A DNA stretch of 64,000 nucleotides from Lentibacillus juripiscarius JCM 12147 (GTDB lineage: Bacteria > Bacillota > Bacilli > Bacillales_D > Amphibacillaceae). Location: the NCBI GenBank assembly GCA_001311805.1, contig BBCA01000001.1, forward strand, positions 81,859 to 145,858. Reading direction: 5' to 3'. The position numbers and the translations under genes are program-made. The notes under the pieces are model-generated. The model saw only the letters and a program-made list of their open reading frames with translations. It made no database searches and had not been told where the DNA came from. The first letter of the stretch is position 1. Each line of letters opens with the position of its first letter. Below are positions 52,034 through 62,560 of the stretch, piece after piece.

Positions 52034-53466
52034 TCTCCAAATCCTTATCCTTCAGTTTGAATCCGATAAATTTCGCTTCAGTCATGCCCTCAACGGCATA
52101 TTTGACCCCTTCTTTTCCGATGCCGCTTTGTTTAACCCCGCCGTATGGGTGGTTGTCCTGACGATAGGTGGAGATCTCGTTGATCCAGACACCGCCCATT
52201 TCGAGCTGGTCAGCGACCCTTAATGCCCGGTCCAAATTCTTTGTGAAAACGCCTGCCTGCAGTCCATAAATGGAATCGTTGGAATAGGTGACGGCGTCTT
52301 CTTCACTGTCGAACGGAATGACGGATACAATTGGTGCAAATACTTCTTCGGCAATGATTTTCATGTTGCTTTTGACGTTGGTCATGATGGCTGGTCGCAG
52401 TACGGTTCCTTCCCGGTTTCCACCAACTTCAAGTTTGGCTCCGTTATCAACAGCATCGTCAATCCATTGCTTGGCACGTTCAGCCTCTTTTTCGTCAATC
52501 ATTGGCCCGATATCGGTATCTGTTTCTACGGGATCCCCAACTCTTAATGCTTTGGTTTTTTCAATAAACTGTCGCAAAAACTGGTCGTATACGGACTTCT
52601 GCACGTAAATGCGCTGTGCGGAGATGCACACTTGCCCTGAAAAAGCAAACGAGCCTTTTACTAACAGGTCAGTTGCTTCGCCGATGTTGGCGTCATCGAA
52701 AATAATATTCGGTGAGTTCGACCCGAGTTCCAGTGTTACTTTCTTGAATCCAGCAGATTCTCTGATTGAACGGCCAACAGGCAGACTACCGGTAAATGAA
52801 ATTTTGTGCACTTGATCACTGTTGACTAGTGCCTCGCCGATGTCACCGGCCCCCATTAAGAGGTTCACTACACCATCCGGGATGCCAGCCTCCTGGAATA
52901 ATTTAACAAGTTTGTAAGCGGATATTGGTGTTTTTTCCGCTGGTTTGAAAATGACGGTGTTGCCGGCAGCAATCGCTGGAGCAATTTTGTGTAATGATAA
53001 ATTCAGCGGAAAATTGAATGGAGTAATCGCTGCAACAACGCCGAGCGGAATATGCTTGACAAGTCCGAGGCGCCCATCCCCATCAAGCGCTGCATCCATT
53101 GGTACCACTTCCCCGCTGATATGCTTTGCTTCTTCTGAGGCAAAGCGCAGAACCTGAATGGACCGTTGCACCTCCCCTTGGCTGAAGCTGATTGGTTTAC
53201 CCGCTTCCTTGGTGATGGTTTCGGCAAACTCGTCTATTCTTTCTTCCAATAAATCTGCAGTTTTCCGTAAAATATCCGACGCTCATGTGCCGGCATGTCC
53301 TTCATCGTGTTGTGGAATGTGTCAAATGATTGGTGACAGCCTGTTCGAATTCTGTTTTGGATGCAAGCGCGATTTCTGCTTCCTTTTCCCGGGTGTACGG
53401 GTTTAATACGTCCATAGTATTCTGGCTGTCGTTATACTCCTGGCCATTTATGATGGAACCGATCAT
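52023..53466 (-). CDS. Aldehyde dehydrogenase family protein (frameshifted)
   Basis: NAD(P)-dependent aldehyde dehydrogenase, ~480 residues restored. N-terminus IGSIINGQEYNDSQNTMDVL; cofactor region VAAITPFNFPLNLSLHKIAP and FKPAEKTPISAYKL; general base Glu in VTLELGSNSPNIIFDDANI; nucleophile Cys in FAFSGQVCISAQRIYVQKS. Breaks near 53322 (restoring AFDTFHNTMKDMPAHERR) and 53272 (gives DILRKTADLLEERIDEFAET). The start ATG 53466 follows AAAGGATG. It lies 22 bp downstream of the acetolactate-synthase-like gene, so the two form an operon. Resembles GapN/GabD-like dehydrogenases; substrate unknown. Confidence 0.9.
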
Positions 53467-53488
53467 GGTGTATCATCCTTTCTGCAAA

Positions 53489-55117
53489 CTAACAAATGAT
53501 ATCTCCGAGTTTTTCGGTCAGTTTCATGTTTTCACTGTAATCGACTGGGCAATCGATAAAGACTGGCTGATTCATGCTGACGGCTTTCTCCAGTGCTGGC
53601 TTCAGTTCTTCCGCCGATTCAATGCGCATCGCTTCAAAGCCGTATGATGCTGCCAGCTTCTGGTAGTCCGGGTTACCAAACTTAATGTAAGATGCCTGGC
53701 CGAACTTTTTCATTTGGTGCCATTCAATCAGTCCATAGCCCTCATCCCGCCACATGAGTACAATAATTGGCAGGTTCAGTCGTTTTGCTGTTTCCAGTTC
53801 GGCACCTGTCATCTGGAATGAGCCATCCCCGCATACAGCGACGACATTTTGTTCTGGATTGGCCATCTTGGCAGCGATAGCGCTTGGGACTGCTACCCCC
53901 ATCGAAGCAAGTCCATTCGATATGAGGCATGTATTTGGCTCATGGCAATGATACATGCGTGCCATCCACATTTTGTGGGCGCCAACATCGGATATAGCAA
54001 TATCTTTTTCACCCAGAACCGAGCGTAAATCGGCAATGATTTTTGCGGTTTGACCGGAAAGCTCTCATCCGCCTGGAACGATTGGAATTCATCGATGGCC
54101 TGCTTCCGGACATTAGCCGCCCAGCTGCTGTCCTGCTTTTGTGTCTCGGCCGCGTCCGTCAATTGGTTCAAATTCGCTTTAATGTCTCCTAGTATATTTA
54201 GCGCTACCGGATAGTTTTCATCTGTCTCCGCCTCTTCGGTGTCGACATGGATAACCGGTGTTTTGCCGTCAGGGTTCCAATTTTCGGCGGATACTCAGCC
54301 ATATCAAACCCAACAGCAATAATTAAGTCAGAAATGTCAAAGCCACATGTAATGTAGTCTTTGCCGCCTATACCGGCTGTCAGAAGGCTGAGATCGTCCG
54401 ACCATGGCAAGCTGCCTTTGCCCATAAACGAATGAACAACAGGAATCTGGCTTTTGTCGATGAATGCCCGAAATTCCTCTATTGCCTCCTGTCTGGCAAT
54501 GCCATTACCAGCAAGAATGAGCGGGTTCTCCGCTTCCTTTATCATCTCTGCGGCCTGTTGAATCATATCCTTCCTTGCTTCCGTATGTGGTCTGTTCGCC
54601 ACGGTAAGCGGTTCGCCGTCCACCTCCATACTGGCGACGTCCTCAGGCAAGTCGATATGTGTCGCTCCCCATTTTGCCTGTCCGGCGACTTGGAACGCTT
54701 TCCGTACTACTTCCGGGGTAATGGAGGCAGATTTAATCTGGGCATTCCATTTGGTGACAGGCTCATACATGTTGATCAGATCATAGTATTGATGGGATAT
54801 TTTATGCTGTCGATCCAGTCCTGCCTGTCCGGTAATGGCAACAAGCGGCGCATGGTCCATATTGGAATTGGCGACCCCTGTCATCAGATTGGTGGCACCC
54901 GGGCCAGTGTGGCCAGGCAGACACCAGGATTGCCGGTCAGCCTGCCATACGTTCCGGCCATAAATGCAGCACTTGTTTCATGACGTGTCACGATAAACTC
55001 AATCGGTGAATCGTAGAACGCATCCATCAGGTCAATATTTTCCTCACCCGGAACACCAAACACATACTCTACACCTTCCTGTTCCAGGCACTTCACGAGC
55101 AATTCGGCTACTTTCAT
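53489..55117 (-). CDS. Acetolactate synthase large-subunit-like TPP enzyme (three frameshifts)
   Basis: Thiamine-diphosphate enzyme of the AHAS/AlsS group, ~543 residues restored. N-terminus MKVAELLVKCLEQEGVEYVF with GVPGEENIDLMDAF (catalytic Glu in FIVTRHETSAAFMAGTYGRL). After repair near 54890, GPGATNLMTGVANSNMDHAP. TPP/Mg site VAVCGDGSFQMTGAELETAK then LNLPIIVLMWRDEGYGLIEW. Further breaks near 54270 and 54050. There is no regulatory subunit gene and no alsD nearby. It shares an operon with an aldehyde dehydrogenase. It could be catabolic acetolactate synthase or a different pyruvate-using TPP enzyme. Confidence 0.88.
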
Positions 55118-55298
55118 GCTATCCATCCTTTGTATATTGGTGAAAAATGTCGTATATGGCTTCCGTACCATAGCTTTCCTTAAAAACACATAATTATGAG
55201 CAAAAATTCTGCGTGACAAACTGGTTTCATGGTGAACGGGCATTTTCGTGGAAGGGCTTGCATAGGCTGTAGAAACCGTTCCTGGATGGAGGAATAAC

Positions 55299-57193
55299 AT
55301 GGATATTCTTAACAAGGTGAAGCATCACCGTGAAGAAGAAGAACAGTTAAGATGGGAAGGCACATTCGCGGAATATCTGGAAATCGTGAACGAGCGGCCA
55401 GAAGTAGCCCAGACAGCGCATTCACGTGTTTACAATATGATTAAGAGCTCAGGCTTGACTGAACGAGACGGCCGTAAAATGTATGATTTTTTGGGGACGA
55501 AATTTTTGGCCTCGAAGATACGATTGAACGGCTTGTGGAAGAGTATTTTCATCCGGCAGCAAAGCGGCTTGATGTCCGGAAGCGGATTTTGCTGCTGATG
55601 GGTCCGGTCAGTGGTGGTAAGTCGACTATCGTAACCATGCTGAAGCGAGGGCTGGAGCAATACTCACGGACGGATGAAGGTGCTGTTTATGCCATCAAAG
55701 GCTGCCCGATGCACGAAGATCCACTGCATCTCATTCCCCAGCATTTACGTGATGATTTTTATGATGAATACGGGATTCGCATTGAAGGCAGTCTGTCACC
55801 ACTGAATGCCATGCGACTGGAGAAGGAATATGGCGGGCGCATTGAAGATGTAATGGTGGAGCGCATCTTTCTTTCCGAGGATAAGCGCGTCGGCATCGGC
55901 ACGTTCAGTCCATCTGATCCGAAATCACAGGATATCGCTGATTTGACCGGCAGTATTGATTTCTCCACGATTGCAGAGTACGGATCTGAGTCTGATCCGC
56001 GCGCATACCGCTTTGACGGTGAGCTGAATAAAGCCAACCGCGGAATGATGGAATTTCAGGAAATGCTGAAGTGTGATGAAAAGTTTCTATGGCATTTGCT
56101 GTCATTGACACAGGAAGGTAACTTTAAAGCTGGCAGATTTGCGTTAATCAGCGCCGACGAACTAATTGTGGCGCATACAAACGAGGCCGAATACCGCTCC
56201 TTCATTGCCAACCAGAAAAACGAAGCACTGCAGTCACGAATTATTGTTATGCCGATTCCATACAACTTGAAAGTAAGTGAGGAAGAGCGAATTTATGGGA
56301 AGATGATCCGGGAAAGCGATATGGCGCATGTCCACATTGCCCCGCATGCGCTCCGGGTGGCTGCGATATTTTCCATTTTGACTAGGCTGGAAGAATCGAA
56401 AAAGCAAAGCGTGGACCTCGTGAAGAAAATGCGTTTGTATGACGGCGACAATGTGGAAGGGTATAATCAGGTTGATGTTGAGGAACTGAAGAAAGAATAC
56501 CCGGATGAAGGAATGAATGGCATTGATCCGCGTTACGTCATTAACCGGATTTCTTCTGCCATTATCCGCAAAGAAGTTCCGTCGATTAATGCACTTGATG
56601 TGCTGCGCTCTCTTAAGGAAGGCCTTGAACAGCATCCATCGATTTCCGATGAAGATAAGGAAAGATATTTGAACTATATTTCCGTTGCAAGACGGGAATA
56701 CGACGACATTGCCAAAAAGGAAGTCCAGAAAGCATTCGTCTATTCCTATGAAGAATCAGCTAAAACATTGTTAGATAACTATCTGGACAACGTCGAAGCC
56801 TACTGTAATAAGACGAAGCTACATGATCCGCTAACAGGCGAAGAGATGAATCCGGATGAAAAATTGATGCGTTCCATTGAGGAACAAATTGGCATATCGG
56901 AAAATGCGAAAAAAGCATTCAGAGAGGAAATTTTGATCCGCATCTCTGCCTACGCACGCAAAGGGAAACGATTTGACTACAGCTCCCATGAACGCCTGCG
57001 CGAAGCAATCCAGAATAAACTGTTTGCCGATTTAAAAAGACGTCGTTAAAATTACCACCTCATCCCAGACACCAGATGAATCCCAGCTGAAAAAATCAAT
57101 GAAGTCATTGCCCGTCTGATTGATGAATACGGCTACAACTCCGTATCAGCCAATGAATTGCTGCGTTATGTCGGCAGCCTGCTGAATCGGTGA
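55299..57193 (+). CDS. prkA: Sporulation-associated serine protein kinase/AAA protein PrkA (two frameshifts)
   Basis: PrkA family, ~631 residues, expressed in sporulation under sigma-E control in B. subtilis. N-terminus MDILNKVKHHREEEEQLRWE with TFAEYLEIV. AAA+ P-loop RILLLMGPVSGGKSTIVTML, later the kinase-like C-terminal domain. Breaks: near 55503 (restoring FGLEDTIERLVEEYFHPAAK) and near 57037, where removing one base gives LFADLKDVVKITTSSQTPDE and the expected end to 57193 (RYVGSLLNR). CATAGGCT at 55261 could be a sigma-E -10. Divergent from the TPP enzyme gene; upstream of yhbH. Confidence 0.94.
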
Positions 57194-57200
57194 GTAAAGT

Positions 57201-57246
57201 AAAAAAATAACAAGACTGATGCTTCATCGGTTCTTGTTATTTTTTC
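57201..57246. terminator. Terminator after prkA
   Basis: Stem AAAAAATAACAAGA / TCTTGTTATTTTTT with a 16-nt loop; symmetric A/T ends. Confidence 0.8.
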
Positions 57247-57273
57247 TACAACCGTCCATTCGAGACTGGTTTG

Positions 57274-57304
57274 GATAACTTGTTTGCTTGCGAGTGCATA
57301 AACT
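57274..57304 (+). promoter_or_regulatory. Candidate sigma-E promoter of yhbH
   Basis: GATAACTT (57274) and CATAAACT (57297-57304) separated by 15 bp resemble the sigma-E elements (ATA-rich -35, CATACANT -10) and lie 25 bp before the yhbH start. Confidence 0.35.
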
Positions 57305-57329
57305 GAATAAAGGATGAGGAGGGAAAGTT

Positions 57330-58497
57330 GTGCACGAAGACAATAGGAGTTATACCGTTTCCCGGGAAGATTGGTCCCTCCATCGCAAAGGGTATCAAGA
57401 TCAGCAGCGCCATACGGAGAAAGTAAAAGATGCAATCAAAAATAATTTGCCTGACTTGATTAGCGAAGAGAATATTATTATGTCCAATGGCCGCGATGTT
57501 GTTAAAATCCCTATCCGTTCATTGGATGAATACAAAATCCGCTACAATCATGACAAGTCGAAACAGGTGGGCCAGGGAGATGGTGACAGTGAAGTAGGTG
57601 ACGTCATTGCGCGCGATCCAAATGGCGATAAACAGGGGCAGAGTGGTTCAGGTAATGGGAAACAAGCGGGAGATCAGCCAGGCAGTGATTATTATGAAGC
57701 CGAGGTGTCCTTGGCTGACTGGAAGAAGCGCTGTTTAATGAGTTGGAACTTCCCAATTTGCAGCAGAAGGGTGAAGCAGATGTCACATCAGAGAAAATAG
57801 AATTCAATGATATACGCAAGAAAGGCCTGATGGGAAATGTAGACAAGAAAAGGACCATTTTGACAGCACTGAAACGCAATGCCATCAAAGGAAAACCACA
57901 GATCACCCCTATCTACAACGATGATCTCCGTTTTAAAACATGGAATGATGTGACCAAGCCAGAGTCAAAAGCTGTCATTCTCGCCATGATGGACACGAGT
58001 GCTTCCATGGGAAGTATGGAAAAGTATCTGGCCCGAAGTTTCTTTTTCTGGATGATGAAATTTTTGCGTTCGAAATATGAAAGTGTTGAAATCGCATTTA
58101 TCGCCCATCATACCGAAGCGAAAGTCGTCTCGGAAGAAGCATTTTTGCAAAAGGGGAAAGCGGCGGAACCATCTGCTCATCTGCTTATGAAAAAGCACTT
58201 GAGCTCATTGCTGATGAATATAATCCTTCCAGATATAACATTTACCCTTTTCATTTTTCCGATGGCGAAAACATCACATCAGACAATCCGAAATGCATCA
58301 GCCTTGTGAATGATATCATGGCACAGTCGAATATGTTCGGTTATGCTGAGGTGAACATGTACAATCGCCAGTCCACCCTGATGCGCACCTATAAAGAGTT
58401 CGAAAACCCGAAATTCCGTCATTATATCTTGAAAGGCAAGCAGGATGTCTACCATGCTTTGAAGTCATTTTTCCAAAAGCAAGAAGCTACTGTTTGA
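57330..58497 (+). CDS. yhbH: Sporulation protein YhbH (DUF444, two frameshifts)
   Basis: DUF444/VWA-like protein conserved with PrkA and SpoVR; sigma-E-dependent in B. subtilis. N-terminus [20 protein letters not shown], a Gly/Gln-rich linker, then [20 protein letters not shown], a MIDAS-like DxSxS motif of von Willebrand A folds. Breaks: near 57725 (restoring [24 protein letters not shown] sequence) and near 58165 ([20 protein letters not shown] after repair), ending [15 protein letters not shown]. Restored length ~389 residues. GTG 57330 follows GAGGAGGG. Confidence 0.93.
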
Positions 58498-58498
58498 G

Positions 58499-58524
58499 CC
58501 TCCGTATGTGCGGGGGCTTTTTTC
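58499..58524 (+). terminator. Terminator after yhbH
   Basis: Stem AGCCTCCG / CGGGGGCT with small loop and T run. Confidence 0.8.
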
Positions 58525-58586
58525 ATATAGTGGCAGCGGCTGCGACTAGGAAAAGGAGGAGCTGCAGCTAGCCTGCGCTGCCAATC

Positions 58587-58645
58587 TGCAGCGATAAAAG
58601 GCTAAACTACAGCGATTATAAGCAAAACTATAGCGATTCCCGTCA
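58587..58645 (+). repeat. Imperfect 21-bp tandem repeat
   Basis: Units at 58587-58607, 58608-58628 and a partial third from 58629 share TRYAGCGATWAWARGCWAAAC. Similar arrays occur in intergenic DNA of other bacilli, as far as I recall. The unit is too short and gap-free for CRISPR. Confidence 0.65.
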
Positions 58646-58706
58646 TGCGCTTAATTGTGATGAATAGACGCAGGAAGCCCTTTAAATGCTAAGTCCTAAG
58701 TTGGGA

Positions 58707-59054
58707 TTATTCCCGTTCGATCTTATATACGCCTCGGGATGTGCTTACTAAAAATTGGTGTCCGTTGAATTCATATAAGGAATTGTCCTCCAGTGGAATT
58801 TCGTATAATGATGAAGGAAGCTTCTGAGGTTCATTTTCATCTGTTTCCATTATTCCTTCACCATTTAGCTGCAATGCGTGCATCGGTTCGTAATCGTCAA
58901 TCCTTCTGGTGTTGCGGTCGTAGGAAATTTCCTCCAGTGTCATCTGCGTTTCATCGAGGTCATCGAGTTCATGTTTGGAAATTTTAATCGTTTCCCCGTT
59001 CCATTGCTGTAACAATGAATGGAACTCTTCAATGGTCAAGAACTGGAAACCCAT
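58707..59054 (-). CDS. Conserved hypothetical protein, 115 residues
   Basis: Not recognised. Acidic, soluble protein from ATG 59054 (MGFQFLTIEEFHSLLQQWNG), which has AGGAGGGATG upstream; longer in-frame upstream reading has no such signal. It contains DYEPMHALQLNGEGIMETDE and YEFNGHQFLVSTSRGVYKIE. No membrane segment, no Cys cluster. It lies between yhbH and gdhA on the lagging strand. Intact, which suggests that it is a real gene. Confidence 0.7.
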   Translation of the reverse strand: MGFQFLTIEEFHSLLQQWNGETIKISKHELDDLDETQMTLEEISYDRNTRRIDDYEPMHALQLNGEGIMETDENEPQKLPSSLYEIPLEDNSLYEFNGHQFLVSTSRGVYKIERE

Positions 59055-59346
59055 GATCATCCCTCCTGTTCTTAGTCTGAGCTGGTTGCAGGCAATCATA
59101 CAGGAAGGGGCTGTGGCAATATTTAACTCGGTCTCGTGCTCCGCGCCGTTTGCTGTTAGCTGAAATGACATAATAGGTGGATTTTCTTATCGCAAGTTGT
59201 TCCGTCCATATGGGGAACCGAACACGAGAAGGACATACCGGAAGTTTGGAGGTTTTATTTTTGCGGGCCAGGTATGAATCTCCCATACATACCGGGGGCA
59301 TGCCCGGCCAGCGAGCGCCTTAAGTCGCCGCCAGACCAAAGATGGC
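59055..59346. other. Intergenic region downstream of gdhA
   Basis: No credible gene. It holds a GC-rich palindrome GGGGGCATGCCCGG near 59294 and a GGTATG/CATACC inverted pair near 59271-59293, which may serve as a weak terminator for gdhA. Confidence 0.4.
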
Positions 59347-60729
59347 TTAAATAATCCCTTGTTCCATCATAGCGTCAGCTACCCGGATGAATCCTGCGAT
59401 ATTAGCCCCGGCAGCCAGATTGCCTGGATGGCCATAATCCTTTGCAGCTTGCCGGCAATTTTGATAAATGGATTTCATGATTTCGTGCAGTTTGGCGTCC
59501 ACTTCCTCGGATGTCCAGGATAGTTTGCCACTGTTTTGAGCCATTTCCAGTGCAGACACGGCTACACCACCGGCATTGACGGCTTTTGCTGGTGCGAAGA
59601 GGATGTCACTGTTGAGGAATACATCAATTGCTTCCAAATTGGATGGCATGTTGGCACCTTCACAAACTGCTTTGACACCATTTTCAGCAAGTAATTGAGC
59701 CGTTTCTCCGTCAATTTCATTCTGGGTCGCACATGGCAGGGCAATATCACAAGGAATCGACCAGATACTGCTGCAGTCATCAACAAATTGGGCATGCGGG
59801 TGCTTTTCCACGTAGCTGTAAATCCGCTCATTGCCGGCTTCTTTTAGTTGTTTGACGGTATCAATATTGATGCCTTCTTCATCATAGATAAAGCCGTCTG
59901 AATCACTGCATGCCACAACAGTTGCGCCAAGTTCGACTGCTTTTTCCATGGCATAGATGGACACATTTCCGGAACCGGACACAACCAGGGTGCTCCCTTC
60001 AAACGCAAGCCCCTTGTCCGCAAGCATTTCTTGTGCAAAGTAAATCGTACCATACCCTGTGGCTTCTTTCCGGGTCAGGCTACCGCCATACCTGAGCCCT
60101 TTCCCAGTCAGAACGCCAGGTTCAAAAGCGCCGCGGATGCGTTTGAATTGGCCGAATAAATAGCCTATCTCCCTGGAGCCAACACCGATATCACCTGCTG
60201 GCACATCTGTATCAGGGCCGATATGCCTGTAAAGCTCGGTCATAAAACTTTGGCAGAAGCGCATGATTTCTACGTCAGACTTCCCTTTCGGATTAAAGTC
60301 TGCACCGCCTTTTCCACCACCAATCAGCTGCCCAGTCAACGCATTTTTGAACACTTGCTCAAACCCAAGAAACTTCACGATACTGGCATTAACCGATGGA
60401 TGAAATCTTAGCCCGCCCTTATAGGGACCGATTGCACTGTTGAACTGCACGCGAAAGCCGCGATTGACCTGGACCTTACCATTGTCATCCACCCACGGGA
60501 CTCGGAATGTAATAAAGCGTTCCGGTTCCGTCATTCGCTCCAGTATGCCGTAATTCATGTACTCGGGATATGCAGTAAAGACAGGTACAAGCGAGTCAAT
60601 AATCTCTCTGACCGCCTGAAGAAATTCTTCCTCGTTCGGGTTGCGCTGTTTGACCGTTTTATACACACCTGTGACATAATCCCGTGCCGCCTGTGTTCCC
60701 GTCTGTAAAATACCTTCTGTCGTCTCCAT
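59347..60729 (-). CDS. gdhA: NADP-specific glutamate dehydrogenase
   Basis: Hexameric dehydrogenase making glutamate from 2-oxoglutarate and ammonia. Intact, 460 residues, the length of the NADP-type (E. coli GdhA-like) branch rather than the ~424-residue RocG/GudB type. Substrate-binding VQFNSAIGPYKGGLRFHPSV; catalytic Lys in GGGKGGADFNPKGKSDVEIM; nucleotide fold GSTLVVSGSGNVSIYAMEKA with Ser-Asp at the cofactor-specificity position. Transcribed alone on the minus strand between yhbH and spoVR. Confidence 0.96.
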   Translation of the reverse strand: METTEGILQTGTQAARDYVTGVYKTVKQRNPNEEEFLQAVREIIDSLVPVFTAYPEYMNYGILERMTEPERFITFRVPWVDDNGKVQVNRGFRVQFNSAIGPYKGGLRFHPSVNASIVKFLGFEQVFKNALTGQLIGGGKGGADFNPKGKSDVEIMRFCQSFMTELYRHIGPDTDVPAGDIGVGSREIGYLFGQFKRIRGAFEPGVLTGKGLRYGGSLTRKEATGYGTIYFAQEMLADKGLAFEGSTLVVSGSGNVSIYAMEKAVELGATVVACSDSDGFIYDEEGINIDTVKQLKEAGNERIYSYVEKHPHAQFVDDCSSIWSIPCDIALPCATQNEIDGETAQLLAENGVKAVCEGANMPSNLEAIDVFLNSDILFAPAKAVNAGGVAVSALEMAQNSGKLSWTSEEVDAKLHEIMKSIYQNCRQAAKDYGHPGNLAAGANIAGFIRVADAMMEQGII

Positions 60730-60887
60730 GGCATCGAACTCCTTTTTGTAAGATTACTGAAATCTGTATCAGCTTAACCCTGCCGTCCGTTTTCCGAAAA
60801 GTAACTGAAACGTATATAATTCTTTATTATATAATGAAATTCTGATTTTAACAACAATATCGAAAATTATTTATGAATTTTTTTACG

Positions 60888-60930
60888 AAATTCAAAGTGC
60901 TATTTTTACTAGACTTTTTGGAACAGCCTC
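60888..60930 (+). repeat. Solo right end of a family-A repeat (remnant A5)
   Basis: GAAATTCAAAGTGCTATTTT then ACTAGACTTTTTGGAACAGCCTC-like sequence corresponds to the last ~43 bp of the family-A copies, with several substitutions. No left end is found in the rest of the gdhA-spoVR spacer (60730-61006), which otherwise is A/T-rich. Confidence 0.6.
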
Positions 60931-60950
60931 GGTAACGAGTAAATTGTTTG

Positions 60951-60979
60951 GTCAAATTTTCCCCTTCGTATCATACACT
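60951..60979 (+). promoter_or_regulatory. Candidate sigma-E promoter of spoVR
   Basis: CATACACT at 60972-60979 matches the sigma-E -10 consensus CATACANT exactly, and GTCAAATT at 60951-60958 fits the -35 with a 13-bp gap. It lies ~28 bp upstream of the spoVR start. Confidence 0.5.
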
Positions 60980-61006
60980 GTAAAAAGGACATTTGGAGGG
61001 ATGATG

Positions 61007-62464
61007 GTGACGGATACACGAGCGCTGAGCCGTGCGATTGATGAAATTACGGAAATTGCCTCGGGATTCGGCCTGGACTTTTACCCGATGCGATACGAAA
61101 TATGCCCGGCCGATATCATTTACACATTTGGAGCTTACGGGATGCCGACGCGCTTTTCCCACTGGAGTTTCGGCAAACAGTTTCACAAAATGAAAACCCA
61201 TTACGACCTCGGATTAAGCCAGATTTACGAACTGGTGATTAATTCCAACCCGTGTTATGCATTTCTTCTTGATACGAATAGCCTCATTCAAAATAAGCTC
61301 ATCGTCGCGCATGTGCTTGCCCACAGTGACTTTTTCAAAAATACGTCCGGTTTGCCGTAACAAGACGTGATATGGTGGAGAGTATGACTGCAACAGCGGA
61401 GCGGATTGAAAATTACGAGTTGATCCATGGAAGGGAAAAGGTGGAGCAGTTTCTGGATGCTGTTCTATCGATTCAGGAACATATTGACCCGTCTATTATG
61501 GAGCCGAGTGGCCCGGGCGATGGGAAGGATGATGAAAGGACCCCCGCCGCCAGTCAGGTGCGTAAAACGCCCTACGATGATTTGTGGAGTTTGGATAAGT
61601 CTGCCGAGTCAAACAAGCAGCTGCCCGCAGCACCAGCGACATTTCCACCCAAGCCGGAAAAGGATGTGCTGCTCTTTATTGAGGAATACAGCCGCGAATT
61701 GGATGACTGGCAGCGCGATATTTTGACAATGATGCGGGAAGAAATGCGCTATTTCTGGCCGCAGCTCGAAACGAAAATCATGAACGAAGGCTGGGCATCC
61801 TTCTGGCATCAGCGGATTTTGCGGGAGATGGATCTCACTCCTGAAGAAGCGGTGGAATTCGCGTCATTGAACGCCAGTGTCGTCCAGCCGTCCAAACAGC
61901 AGATTAACCCGTATTATCTTGGAGTAAAAATGTTTGAGGATATTGAAGCGCGCTACAACAACCCGACAGAGGAAATGCAGAGGCTAGGAGTGGAACCGGG
62001 GTCGGGCCGGGAGAAAATTTTTGAAGTGCGGGAAATTGAATCTGACATATCATTCATCCGCAATTATTTAACAAAAGACCTTGTTCAGCAGGAAGACATG
62101 TACCTGTTCGAGAAACAAGGTTCCGATTACACGATTACCGATAAGGAATATGAACAGGTCCGCGGCCAGCTCATTACCCAGCGCGTGAATGGGGGCTTCC
62201 CGTATATCACCGTCGAAAATGGTGATTACATGCGTAATGGGGAACTATATTTGATGCATGGCTATGAGGGAACCGAACTCGATCTGCATTATTTGGAACG
62301 TCCTGCCGTATATTCACCAGCTGTGGGGGCGCACCGTCCATATGGAGACCTTCGTGGAAGATAAGCGGGTTGTTTTCTCGTATAACGGGGAAAGAATTTA
62401 CCGGAAGTTTTGTGATCGGGCGGGGCCTCAACTGGTCAGGCTTGGAAGGATAAACTTTGATTAG
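61007..62464 (+). CDS. spoVR: Stage V sporulation protein R (two frameshifts)
   Basis: SpoVR family protein involved in spore cortex formation, partner of PrkA and YhbH. Conserved sequence: [60 protein letters not shown], and [19 protein letters not shown]. Breaks: near 61350 (adding A gives [20 protein letters not shown]) and near 62318, after which [20 protein letters not shown] leads to the end. Restored length ~486 residues. GTG 61007 gives the best spacing to GGAGGG; ATG 61001 and 61004 are in frame. Confidence 0.94.
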
Positions 62465-62493
62465 GAAGTAGGCAATCGCCTGCTTCCTTATAT
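62463..62493 (+). terminator. Terminator after spoVR
   Basis: Stem GGAAGTAGGC / GCCTGCTTCC with an AATC loop, then TTATATATTTT; overlaps the spoVR stop codon. Confidence 0.7.
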
Positions 62494-62560
62494 ATTTTAA
62501 ATTAAATTTAGGTTATGATATATATGACTAAAATACGATATCTGAGGGGAAGAGGATAAA

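Noticed and set aside
58587..58645. Possible CRISPR-like array
   Set aside because: Units are contiguous and diverged, with no spacers and no cas genes in the window.
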